Assembly (NCBI GenBank): GCA_004524425.1
Contig: SDNN01000094.1
Span: forward strand, 1 to 10,192
DNA: 10,192 nucleotides
DNA from: Promethearchaeota archaeon
Lineage (GTDB): Archaea > Asgardarchaeota > Lokiarchaeia > Sigynarchaeales > SOKP01
Direction: 5' to 3'
The translations under genes and the position numbers were made by a program. Positions 1 through 7,001 of the stretch are shown here, in pieces; within the stretch, counting starts at the first letter, position 1, and every line of letters starts with the position of its first letter. Under the pieces are notes generated by a model, which ran no database searches, had not been told where the DNA came from, and saw only the letters and a program-made list of their open reading frames with translations.

Positions 1-1884
1 ATAGCATCATTCTTCATATTTCATGGTCAAGAAGGCGCAACCGCCATGTTACTTTATGCTATTGCGGAGAGAATAGAAGAAAAAACAACAAATAAATCGA
101 GAAGTGCGATTAAAGAATTACTTGAATTAGCCCCTGATGATGCTCTGCTTAAATCAGGTGATGAATATAAAATTGTGCCTTCAAGTAGTGTCAAGGTTGG
201 AGAGATCGTTGGAATTAAACCCGGAATGAAAGTCCCGCTTGATGGAATGATTGTTAAAGGGAGCTCATACTTTGATGAGAGTGCAATCACGGGTGAAAGC
301 ATTCCAGTTTATAAGAAAGAAGGTGACGAAATATTCGCTGCCAGCCTGAATTCCGATCATTTTGTTGATATTCAAGTTTCAAGAGAAAGTTCAAACACTA
401 TAGTGGCTCAAATCGCAGAAAGCGTGAAACAAGCACAACAAAATAAGAGTGCCAAGGAACGATTCATCGAAAAATTCGCAAGATATTATACGCCTCTCAT
501 TTTGGTAGCCGCATTATTGGTAATGATAATTCCCCCATTATTTTTTGGTCTTGACTTTAATGATTGGTTCTATAGAGGATTAATCCTCTTAGTAGTGTCT
601 TGTCCATGTGCATTAACATTATCCACTCCATTGGCCAATATTGCCTCATTAACTAAGCTAGCTAGGGAAGGGATCTTGGTCAAGGGCAATAGATTTATTG
701 AACAAGTTAATGATATTGAAGTTTTTGCTTTTGATAAAACCGGAACCTTGACCGAAGGGAAATTAAAAATATTTAAAGTTCTCGCATATAATGGCCTTGA
801 TGAAGGAGAAGTAATGAGAATCGCAGCAAGTTTAGAGATTCTTTCAGAACACCCAATTGGTAAAGCAATTGTAGATGAAGCAAGAGAAATGAATTTAACG
901 TTCCATTCAGTTAATGATTTTGAAATAATAAAAGGAAAGGGTATAAAAGGAAAAATAAATGGAGATTTATTTTACGTGGGAAGCCAAAATTTTATTCAAG
1001 AATTAAATCATGAACTGCCAAGTGATGATTTACATGACATGGAAGTTTCTGGAACCATTCCCATCTTATTGGCCACTGAAGAACACTTAATTGGAATAAT
1101 CTCCATCAGAGATGTCTTGAGAGTTTCTGCCCCCATACTAATGAATGGTTTGAAAAAGCGAGGCTATAAAACTGTGTTAATATCAGGAGACAATCAAGCA
1201 GCATGTGATTCAATTGGAGCATGTTTAGACATTGATCAAGCTCGTGGAGAGCAGCTACCCGATCAAAAACTCGAAGAAATCAAGAATTTAAAGAAAAAAT
1301 ACAAAGGAGTCGCAATGGTCGGTGATGGAATCAATGACGCCCCGGCACTTGCATTAGCAGATTTAGGGATTGCAATAGGCGCCTCTGCCACGGACATCAC
1401 GTTAGAAACTGCTGATGTAATTGTGATAAACGACGATTTAAAAAAAATTTTAACTTACATCGATATTGCTAAAAAAACTAATAGAACAATCAAGCAAAAT
1501 ATATGGACTTCAATAATAATTAAAGTATCATTTGCCATTTTAACGGTCATTGGATTAATGACTTTGTGGTTAGCTGTTGGAATAGGAGATATGGGCGTTT
1601 CTTTACTGGTACTTCTGAATGGCATGACTATCTTTAGACATAAATTTGAATATAAAGAGATATCCGAAGATGAGTTAAAAAGCGAGGCAAAAATTGTGGT
1701 CTGCGAAAATTGTGAGACGAAGAAAATTATTCCTCAACATCATGGAAGAGACATGCTCCTATCAAAAGATCAAAAAAAATTAATATGTTGGAGAAAAATG
1801 TTGGATGGGGATGATATTGATACTTGTGAAGAGGAACTGCTTCTTATTTGCCCTAATTGCAATAAATCATTAGAAGTTAAATAA
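1..1884 (+). CDS. P1B-type heavy-metal-transporting ATPase (Zn/Cd/Pb class), 5' end outside the window
   Basis: This is an ATP-driven efflux pump for soft divalent metals. The frame is open from base 1, so the ATG at 46 is an internal Met and the N-terminal membrane segments (and any metal-binding domain) lie upstream. Numbering from that Met: TGES actuator motif at 82-85, CPC membrane metal site at 186-188, phosphorylation motif DKTGT with Asp230, HP of the nucleotide domain at 269-270, and GDGIND at 426-431. The last two helices hold Lys493 and Asp515 (in GDMG), the pair that marks the P1B-2 (ZntA-like) subgroup, so Zn/Cd/Pb rather than Cu is the likely substrate. After the last helix comes a soluble tail of about 80 residues with Cys553, 556, 581, 594, 602 and 605, in two CxxC pairs plus two single cysteines. 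This tail is unlike E. coli ZntA and may bind metal. The class is secure; the exact metal is inferred. Confidence 0.95.
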   Translation: MASFFIFHGQEGATAMLLYAIAERIEEKTTNKSRSAIKELLELAPDDALLKSGDEYKIVPSSSVKVGEIVGIKPGMKVPLDGMIVKGSSYFDESAITGESIPVYKKEGDEIFAASLNSDHFVDIQVSRESSNTIVAQIAESVKQAQQNKSAKERFIEKFARYYTPLILVAALLVMIIPPLFFGLDFNDWFYRGLILLVVSCPCALTLSTPLANIASLTKLAREGILVKGNRFIEQVNDIEVFAFDKTGTLTEGKLKIFKVLAYNGLDEGEVMRIAASLEILSEHPIGKAIVDEAREMNLTFHSVNDFEIIKGKGIKGKINGDLFYVGSQNFIQELNHELPSDDLHDMEVSGTIPILLATEEHLIGIISIRDVLRVSAPILMNGLKKRGYKTVLISGDNQAACDSIGACLDIDQARGEQLPDQKLEEIKNLKKKYKGVAMVGDGINDAPALALADLGIAIGASATDITLETADVIVINDDLKKILTYIDIAKKTNRTIKQNIWTSIIIKVSFAILTVIGLMTLWLAVGIGDMGVSLLVLLNGMTIFRHKFEYKEISEDELKSEAKIVVCENCETKKIIPQHHGRDMLLSKDQKKLICWRKMLDGDDIDTCEEELLLICPNCNKSLEVK

Positions 1885-2088
1885 TCCTTTACCAAAATAC
1901 TCCTAGATTTAGTTTTGAAAGCGTCTTGCTTCTTTAAATGAATATAAACTGAACTTATAAAATCCTTTTAAGTAAGGAAAATCTATCAAGAAAATTTTAA
2001 ATCTAAGGAAATTTAACTAGTTTACTGAAAAATCTTTAATGAAAAGCCTAATAGTTAATGAATTGGGTTTCTCATATCAAAAAGTCAT

Positions 2089-2173
2089 GCGGGAATTGCC
2101 AAGTCTGGACAAAGGCGCTGGACTCAGAATCCAGTCTCACAGGGGTTCGAGGGTTCAAATCCCTCTTCCCGCA
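2089..2173 (+). tRNA. tRNA-Leu, anticodon CAG
   Basis: An 85-base class II tRNA can be folded by hand. The acceptor stem GCGGGAA/TTCCCGC has seven perfect pairs with discriminator A at 2173. The D stem is GCC/GGC, the anticodon stem CTGGA/TCCAG, and the loop CTCAGAA places anticodon CAG at 2125-2127 (reads CUG). A 14-base variable arm at 2135-2148 is expected for leucine tRNAs. The T arm is GAGGG/CCCTC around TTCAAAT. No CCA is encoded, as is common in archaea, and there is no intron at the usual site after position 37. Confidence 0.96.
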
Positions 2174-2178
2174 TTTTT
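2174..2178 (+). terminator. Possible oligo-T terminator of the tRNA
   Basis: Five T residues follow directly after the discriminator base of the tRNA gene. Archaeal RNA polymerase often terminates at short T runs without a hairpin, so this is a reasonable but weak candidate. Such runs are frequent in AT-rich DNA. Confidence 0.3.
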
Positions 2179-2262
2179 AACATTTAATCTATTACCATAA
2201 ATCTAAAATATTAGGTTACTAAACTAGTAGTAATAAATCGAAGTTCAATCAAGGTTATAACC

Positions 2263-2634
2263 ATGTCTGATGAAGAAAAATCAATCGAAGATCCAAAATT
2301 AGAAGGGTCAAAACCCAAAGAAACGCCACTGGAAATTGAAAAGGCAATAAAAGTATATAAACTCAATGTTTCCTCAGAAGAATTCGAAGAGTTGGAATCT
2401 ATAAATGAGCAAAATCTAAAAGATTTATTGGATTCTAAAGATATCCTGATTTTTGCAGACTCTGACAATTCTCGAGTATGGATCTGGGAAGGAGCACATA
2501 CTACACCAAAAATGAAATTCATTTCCGCTCGAAGGGCACCAATTATCAGAGATAGTTGCGGAATAGATTTTTCCATTGCTACGATCGATGATGGAGACGA
2601 ACCTGAAGAATTTAAATCAATATTAGGTTTATAA
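2263..2634 (+). CDS. Small gelsolin-like domain protein (paralogue 1)
   Basis: This 123-residue soluble acidic protein has a charged, probably disordered head (1-26) and one compact domain (about 27-123). The domain carries the landmarks of a gelsolin repeat: a hydrophobic strand ILIFAD at 61-66, the RVWIWEG strand at 71-77, a following helix with alternating basic and small residues, and a closing segment with DDG-DE-P-EF-K (109-118) that resembles the G-x-E-x-x-x-F end of gelsolin repeats. Asgard gelsolin proteins are known to act on actin filaments; that role here is inferred. It aligns without gaps to the next gene's N-terminal domain (45 of 95 identical by hand count), and both start with MSDE, so the pair is a tandem duplication. 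A weak AAGG lies at 2251-2254, eight bases before the ATG. A divergent unrelated alpha/beta domain cannot be excluded. Confidence 0.8.
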   Translation: MSDEEKSIEDPKLEGSKPKETPLEIEKAIKVYKLNVSSEEFEELESINEQNLKDLLDSKDILIFADSDNSRVWIWEGAHTTPKMKFISARRAPIIRDSCGIDFSIATIDDGDEPEEFKSILGL

Positions 2635-2721
2635 ACCAAGAGTAAATAAGGATCGAAAAATCAATAAATAATTTAAACACATAAAATATTATATTAATGA
2701 GAACTCTAATGGGGCTATATC

Positions 2722-3456
2722 ATGTCTGATGAGATGGAACCAGTTGAAGATAAAAAATTCGAGAAGAAATTAAGGAAGATTATTCCCAAATATGAAGAGG
2801 AAAAGTTAAGGGTCTTTCAATTTAATGACAAAAAAGGAGAATATCAGGAATTAGTATTAGAAGAGGAGGTTCAGCTAAATGAGTTGCTGGATTCTGACTT
2901 TATCTTACTATTTGTGGATCCCGATCGCTATAGAGTATGGATTTGGCAAGGAAGTAATACAACCACGCGAATGAAATTCATTTCGGCCAAAACTGCGCCA
3001 CAGATTAGGGATCGCTATGGTATAGCGTACAAGATCTCCTCTGTTGATGAGGGAAATGAAACAACAGCATTTAAAGTAATGGTCGGCCTGGAAGAGCCCG
3101 AAAAGATTGAAGATGCTCAAAAGGGACCGGCGTATTTGGGTAAAGAAGAGGATCTCGAATTACTTGCAGAATTATCACGAGAAAAGATCGTTTTGATACT
3201 AGAAAAGGCTGGAATTCCCGAAGGATATGAACGTAAATTGGTGATAGTAAAAAATAGGATCTATGGGTATAAGGAATTTGAAAAAAATTACATGGGTTCT
3301 GTAATAAAGGAAAAAAAATTATTTCCTCTAAAAGATGAAGTAGATGATGGTTCATATCTTGCAGAAGATTATATTCCACGTATTCTATTCTCATTTAATA
3401 ACGTTGTCTTAACTGAGTTACTTCAGAAAACAAATGGTAAAGAAGAAAAGAATTAA
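2722..3456 (+). CDS. Gelsolin-like domain protein with extra C-terminal domain (paralogue 2)
   Basis: This 244-residue soluble protein repeats the layout of its neighbour in its first half: a charged head, then a gelsolin-like domain at about 27-123 with RVWIWQG at 71-77 and DEGNE-F-K at 109-118. The second half (about 140-244) is absent from paralogue 1. It begins with an acidic helix containing REKIVLIL (153-160), followed by a strand-rich stretch (KLVIVKNRIYGY at 172-183) and a last amphipathic helix near 220-235. I do not recognise this half. It could be a partner-binding or regulatory module fused to the actin-type domain. A GGGG at 2711-2714 sits seven bases before the ATG. The start is supported by the MSDE sequence and ungapped alignment shared with paralogue 1. 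The gene lies 87 bases after paralogue 1 and could be co-transcribed with it. Confidence 0.82.
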   Translation: MSDEMEPVEDKKFEKKLRKIIPKYEEEKLRVFQFNDKKGEYQELVLEEEVQLNELLDSDFILLFVDPDRYRVWIWQGSNTTTRMKFISAKTAPQIRDRYGIAYKISSVDEGNETTAFKVMVGLEEPEKIEDAQKGPAYLGKEEDLELLAELSREKIVLILEKAGIPEGYERKLVIVKNRIYGYKEFEKNYMGSVIKEKKLFPLKDEVDDGSYLAEDYIPRILFSFNNVVLTELLQKTNGKEEKN

Positions 3457-3484
3457 TCAGCATAAAAATTAGTTGAAATTTTTC

Positions 3485-3631
3485 ATGAGTCATGTAAGAA
3501 GAAAGCATGTTCGAAAACCTGGGAAAGCCGTTAAAAGGAAAAAAAAAAGGAGATATTTATCCTTAATTATTTTGATAATGTTTTTAATCAGCATAATAGC
3601 AGGTATAGCTGCAGTAGTGTTAATATCTTAA
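3485..3631 (+). CDS. Small basic single-pass membrane protein, 48 residues
   Basis: The frame reads MSHVRRKHVRKPGKAVKRKK and on to a TAA at 3629-3631. Residues 4-23 are dominated by Arg, Lys and His, and residues 24-47 form one strongly hydrophobic helix ending only a few residues from the C terminus. The likely topology is cytoplasmic N terminus with a C-terminal anchor, like a tail-anchored protein. The reading frame starts 28 bases after the gelsolin-like gene and ends 75 bases before the VTT-type membrane gene, all on one strand, so co-transcription is possible. It does not match the archaeal SecE or Sec61-beta sequences I know. No clear Shine-Dalgarno site precedes it. It is judged real from its sharply two-part composition and its fit in the gap, but function is unknown. 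Confidence 0.55.
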   Translation: MSHVRRKHVRKPGKAVKRKKKRRYLSLIILIMFLISIIAGIAAVVLIS

Positions 3632-3693
3632 ACACATAAATTAATATTGGATTTTTATTTTAAAACGATAACTTGCTCATTATTTTTTGATAT

Positions 3694-3699
3694 AAGGAG
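3694..3699 (+). promoter_or_regulatory. Shine-Dalgarno site deciding a TTG start
   Basis: AAGGAG stands seven bases before a TTG at 3707. It is the best ribosome binding site in the window. It favours that TTG over the TTG at 3647, which would add 20 residues of unconvincing sequence ahead of the first membrane helix. Confidence 0.6.
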
Positions 3700-3706
3700 T
3701 GTAATT

Positions 3707-4423
3707 TTGAAAATAAAAAAAGCTGATGGAGTTTTTATAGTTCTCATTTTCGTCTTAACGTTAGTTTCAGTAATTTTTAGCTTAAATCCGTCTTATCAAG
3801 AAATAATTGAAAATGTATCCGAATATGAATCATTTCAGAATCTTGGAACTGGTCTTTTAATTGCTTTTTGGGTGTGCTTAATTGGTAATTTAAGCCCCTT
3901 ACCAACCCCCTATACTTGGATTGTGTGTTTTAGTTCTTCCCCTTTTGTGAATCAAAATGCATTCATACCACTTTTAGTCGGTTTCATCGCAAGTTTAGGG
4001 TGTCTCGTCGGTGAAATGGGAGGATATATTTTTGGAAGAGGAACTGCTCGAATATTATCTGAAGAGTCGGCGCAAAACTTACGAAAATTAGAAAGAATTC
4101 TCACAAATCATCCTAAATTAGCTCCATTATTGATATTTTTATTTGGGTTAACTCCTTTGAATGATGATTTATTGATAGTGCCCTTAGGGATTATAGAATA
4201 TAATGCGAAAAAGACTATCTTTTTTTGTTGGTTAGGAAAATTTGGGTTGATGCTAATATTTGCATACAATCTATTGAATATTTGTAGCTTGATTGGAGGA
4301 GAAAGTTGGATTATTAGCATCATGAGCCTTTATGTCATGGTCATCATGATGTACCTTTTTATTCGTGTTGATATTCTTAAGTTCTTATTCAATGAAGAGA
4401 AAATTCGAGAAGAGATTAAATAG
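3707..4423 (+). CDS. DedA/VTT-family integral membrane protein
   Basis: This is a 238-residue polytopic protein of the VTT (SNARE-associated/DedA) type. Helix 1 is at about 8-26 and further hydrophobic segments lie at about 47-75, 86-108, 138-160, 170-195 and 201-220. Family landmarks are the GEMGGYIFGR stretch at 102-111 (the G-x-x-x-GY-x-x-GR motif), the LTPLNDD-LIVPLG hairpin at 148-161, and GK at 177-178 just after it. Bacterial DedA and eukaryotic VMP1/TMEM41B relatives move or scramble lipids across membranes; the substrate here is unknown. The TTG start at 3707 is chosen because of its AAGGAG site and because it gives MKIKKADG before helix 1. The usual Arg after the re-entrant loop and an acidic motif are partly changed (NDD), so it is a divergent member. 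Confidence 0.78.
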   Translation: MKIKKADGVFIVLIFVLTLVSVIFSLNPSYQEIIENVSEYESFQNLGTGLLIAFWVCLIGNLSPLPTPYTWIVCFSSSPFVNQNAFIPLLVGFIASLGCLVGEMGGYIFGRGTARILSEESAQNLRKLERILTNHPKLAPLLIFLFGLTPLNDDLLIVPLGIIEYNAKKTIFFCWLGKFGLMLIFAYNLLNICSLIGGESWIISIMSLYVMVIMMYLFIRVDILKFLFNEEKIREEIK

Positions 4424-4460
4424 TAACCAATAAAAATAGAATTATTCTAAAAAAATCCAC

Positions 4461-4741
4461 TTAAGCTTTCGAATATTTTTCAATTATATAGTTTTGCAAG
4501 GACCAAGCATATTTTTCTAAATTTAAAATGAGTATTTTTTGTTGAACCTCTCTCAAATAGGTCACGTTGAGTGACGTGAATTGCTTTTTCAAATTTTCTA
4601 TGGTTTCAAAAATTTCTACTATAACTTTCCAATCATGAGCCCATTCTTTATCTTGAATATTTAGATCCTCTATTTTAAAAACCTCTACGATAAAAAATTA
4701 AAGTCGAATAAAACATCTTCTCTGATTTTATTTATAGAAAT
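4461..4741 (-). pseudogene. Remnant of a small minus-strand gene with a frameshift and no start codon
   Basis: Reading the minus strand, a frame of 78 codons is open from 4697 to a TAA at 4461-4463. It has protein-like composition: three Trp, balanced charges, and a helical C-terminal half ending in EKYSKA. It contains no ATG at all and no near-terminal GTG or TTG. Its upstream limit is a TAA at 4698-4700. Adding one T to the run of six T (complement of 4692-4697) would join it to a second open stretch reading REDVLFDFNF, which runs back to a TAG at 4742-4744, again without a start. This looks like a decayed gene that lost its N terminus and one base in a homopolymer, although a sequencing error at the homopolymer is possible. 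The family is not recognised. Confidence 0.4.
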
Positions 4742-4912
4742 CTATATTAAAAAAGGTTTAGATAGTTAGAAATAAGTAATTTTTAATCAAAAAGAACTCA
4801 GCTAAATTGATTTAAATTAATTCATGCTATTTAGTCTCTTAAAGTTATCAATTTTCATGATAAATAATTATAAAAAAGAATTTAAATCAGAAGATCTATA
4901 TTTTAATTAATC

Positions 4913-4981
4913 ATGAAAAAAATGATAATTCCTATTTATATTAGCATTGTTAGCATTATTATTGGGATTATTATTATTTAA
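4913..4981 (+). CDS. Possible 22-residue hydrophobic peptide
   Basis: ATG AAA AAA ATG opens a frame of 22 codons ending in TAA. Two Lys are followed by a continuous hydrophobic, Ile-rich segment with one Pro and one Gly, long enough to cross a membrane once. A TTTAAAT at 4881-4887 lies about 29 bases before the ATG, which is close to the spacing of a leaderless archaeal transcript. Ile codons (ATT) are easily produced by chance in AT-rich DNA, so this is only a candidate. Confidence 0.22.
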   Translation: MKKMIIPIYISIVSIIIGIIII

Positions 4982-5035
4982 TTCATGAAAGAAATTTTAA
5001 ACTCCTTTTTGATCTTTCTTTTGTTTCTTTCCCGG

Positions 5036-5041
5036 GTTTAA
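5036..5041 (+). promoter_or_regulatory. Candidate TATA box for cimA
   Basis: TTTAAA follows a local GC-rich CCCGGG, giving a sharp contrast with the surroundings. With the usual archaeal distance of about 25 bases to the transcription start, the leader would be roughly 25 bases long. A second candidate, the AT run at 5059-5071, would instead give a leaderless message starting at the ATG at 5089. Confidence 0.3.
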
Positions 5042-5088
5042 AATTTCTCTGTAATTAATTTTAATAAATTAAAACTATAAAAGTGAGA

Positions 5089-6693
5089 ATGGCATTGGAA
5101 AAAGACGAAGTCTACTTATATGACATGACCCTTAGAGAGGGTTGCCAAAAAATAGAAATATCTTTCTCCATGGAAGATAAATTAAGAATTTTAGAAAGAT
5201 TCATTCACGATCTTAAAATTCCCATGGTCGAAGCAGGGTGGCCAGGTTCTAACCCCAAAGATATAGAACTCTTTATTAAAATTAGGGAAATGGGGATGAA
5301 TGGAACGAACGTTTATGCTTTCGGTTCAACACGTAGAAAAAATACCCCTGTTGAGAAAGATCCCAGTGTCCAAGCTATTTTAGATACAGGTGTGAAAGGA
5401 GCAACAATTTTCGGAAAAACGTGGGATCTTCACGTCACCTCCGCATTGGAAACTGATTTAGAAGAAAATCTTTCAATGATTGAAGACACCATAAAATACT
5501 TAAAACAAAACAAAATTCACGTCATCTTCGATGCTGAACATTTTTTTGATGGATATAAAAACAATAAAGAGTACGCGCTGAATTGTGTTGAAACTGCTAA
5601 AAATGCTGGAGCATCATGGATAGTTCTTTGTGATACTAATGGAGGTGTCTTACCACAAGAGATTAAGCCAATTATCACAGAAGTTCAAAAGCATTTGGGA
5701 GAAGTAAAGCTTGGTATACATGCTCATAATGATTCAGGAATGGCAAATGCAGTTGCTCTGGAAGCTTATTTAAATGGAGCCCAAATGATTCAAGGAACGA
5801 TTAATGGATATGGAGAGCGTTCAGGAAATACAGATTTGACTACAATAATGCCTATATTAAAACTCAAATTAGGGATAAATTGCATTGAGGATGATTATTT
5901 GAAAAATCTATCAGATGTCGCGCATTTTGTAAACGAAATGGCAAATTTACCAGGCAATCCTGATCAACCTTTTGTTGGAAAAAATGCATTTTCACATAAA
6001 GGAGGGGTTCATATTTCAGCAATGCTGAAAAATGTAAAAACCTATGAACACATTGATCCCGAATTAGTGGGAAACACTCGTAATATAAAGGTCTCTGAAT
6101 TAGCAGGAAAAAGCTCTATATTGCACATGGCTAAAAAGTTTGATATTCCCTTGACCGAAAATAACCCTAAAATTCCAGAAATCCTTAGAGTAATAAAACA
6201 AAAAGAAAACAATGGTTATTCCTACGAGGGAGCAGAAGGTTCACTGGAAATCATCATGAGAAGCATGGACATGAATATTGAAGATCCTAACTATTATAGA
6301 AATAAATTCTTTGAACTGGGAGGATTTAGAGTCTTAACTGAAATGTATAAGGATAATCTCATATCTGAAGCAACTATAAAGGTTAACGTGAGGGGTGAGG
6401 AATTTCATACTGCTGCAGAAGGTAATGGACCTGTAAATGCACTTGACAATGCTCTTAAGAAGGCACTTATATATTTTTATCCAAGTATTAAGGAAATCGA
6501 TCTGTCTGATTTTAAAGTAAGAATTATAAATCAGGAAGGAACCGCATCAAAGGTGAGAGTACTTGCTGAAACCTATGATAAGAAGGAGAGTTGGGGAACA
6601 ATTGGAGCTCATGAAAATATAATAGTAGCGTCATGGGATGCATTAGTAGACTCTTATATATACAAGATACTTAAAGATAAGGGAAATTGGTAA
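5089..6693 (+). CDS. cimA: (R)-citramalate synthase
   Basis: The enzyme condenses acetyl-CoA with pyruvate to (R)-citramalate, the entry of the threonine-independent isoleucine pathway. The 534 residues fit the long bacterial-type CimA family (also found in Geobacter). The TIM-barrel HMGL-like domain spans about 7-265, with TLREG at 14-18, GWPGSNPKD at 50-58, GKTWDLHV at 109-116, DAEHFFDG at 148-155, metal-binding HAH (His211, His213) and GYGERSGN at 240-247. A linker region with FVGKNAFSHKGGVH follows, and a LeuA-type regulatory domain occupies about 403-530, where feedback by isoleucine would be sensed. Two usual residues differ: the barrel Asp of TLRDG is Glu17, as in homocitrate synthases, and the Cys of GERCGN is Ser245. 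The ATG at 5089 is chosen; a GTG at 5083 would add two residues. No other branched-chain gene is adjacent. GWPGSNPKD and overall length argue against homocitrate synthase or LeuA. Confidence 0.92.
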   Translation: MALEKDEVYLYDMTLREGCQKIEISFSMEDKLRILERFIHDLKIPMVEAGWPGSNPKDIELFIKIREMGMNGTNVYAFGSTRRKNTPVEKDPSVQAILDTGVKGATIFGKTWDLHVTSALETDLEENLSMIEDTIKYLKQNKIHVIFDAEHFFDGYKNNKEYALNCVETAKNAGASWIVLCDTNGGVLPQEIKPIITEVQKHLGEVKLGIHAHNDSGMANAVALEAYLNGAQMIQGTINGYGERSGNTDLTTIMPILKLKLGINCIEDDYLKNLSDVAHFVNEMANLPGNPDQPFVGKNAFSHKGGVHISAMLKNVKTYEHIDPELVGNTRNIKVSELAGKSSILHMAKKFDIPLTENNPKIPEILRVIKQKENNGYSYEGAEGSLEIIMRSMDMNIEDPNYYRNKFFELGGFRVLTEMYKDNLISEATIKVNVRGEEFHTAAEGNGPVNALDNALKKALIYFYPSIKEIDLSDFKVRIINQEGTASKVRVLAETYDKKESWGTIGAHENIIVASWDALVDSYIYKILKDKGNW

Positions 6694-7001
6694 TATAGGC
6701 ATTCTTTATCATGACCTCACAATTGATTAGCTTGAATGTAGAAATCGGTTAATACATTAATGTCACAACCATTTTTATATAGAGAAATTTTAAATAGATG
6801 AAGGATGAATTAATTTTAAGGAAGAGCTATAAAGTTATTTCTTAGAAATTAAGGGAATTTATATATAATTAATGGATCTTGCTTATTCATAAGGAATGAT
6901 TCATTTTTTTACATGATTTTATTTGTATTTAGTCGAATTAGACGATCTTGAATTCATCTATATGAAGTAAATGGCATTTTTACCATCCTAAGGAACTCAA
7001 A
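6694..7001. other. Intergenic stretch with no recognised gene
   Basis: Both strands are broken by frequent stops. It contains TATA-like AT runs, for example around 6858-6868, and a six-codon reading frame (6971-6991) whose stop overlaps the ribosome binding site of the next gene. No RNA gene or repeat is evident by eye. Confidence 0.6.
6990..6994 (+). promoter_or_regulatory. Shine-Dalgarno site of the following hypothetical gene
   Basis: AAGGA lies seven bases before the ATG at 7002, the same spacing as for the VTT-family gene, and supports that start. Confidence 0.5.

Larger units (their letters stand above)
4742..5082. other. Gene-poor AT-rich intergenic stretch before cimA
   Basis: No gene of normal size is supported on either strand. 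The stretch holds a possible 22-codon hydrophobic peptide (4913-4981) with a TTTAAAT at 4881-4887 ahead of it, and TATA-like sequences that may drive the citramalate synthase gene. Runs of A and T dominate, and I see no repeat or stable hairpin. Confidence 0.6.

Noticed and set aside
2211..2639. A 142-codon minus-strand frame fully covering the first gelsolin-like gene
   Set aside because: It is Ser-rich low-quality sequence antisense to a gene with a recognisable domain and a paralogue, so it is a shadow frame.
3071..3394. A 107-codon minus-strand frame inside the second gelsolin-like gene
   Set aside because: Composition is unlike a protein family and it lies opposite a well-supported gene.
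5089..6693. Homocitrate synthase, isopropylmalate synthase or Re-citrate synthase as the identity of the condensing enzyme
   Set aside because: GWPGSNPKD, GKTWDLHV, DAEHFFDG and the length of 534 residues are features of the long CimA family; only the TLREG residue points elsewhere.
6971..6991. Six-codon upstream reading frame whose stop overlaps the AAGGA site of the gene at 7002
   Set aside because: No ribosome binding site of its own and such short frames arise often by chance; translational coupling cannot be argued from sequence alone.
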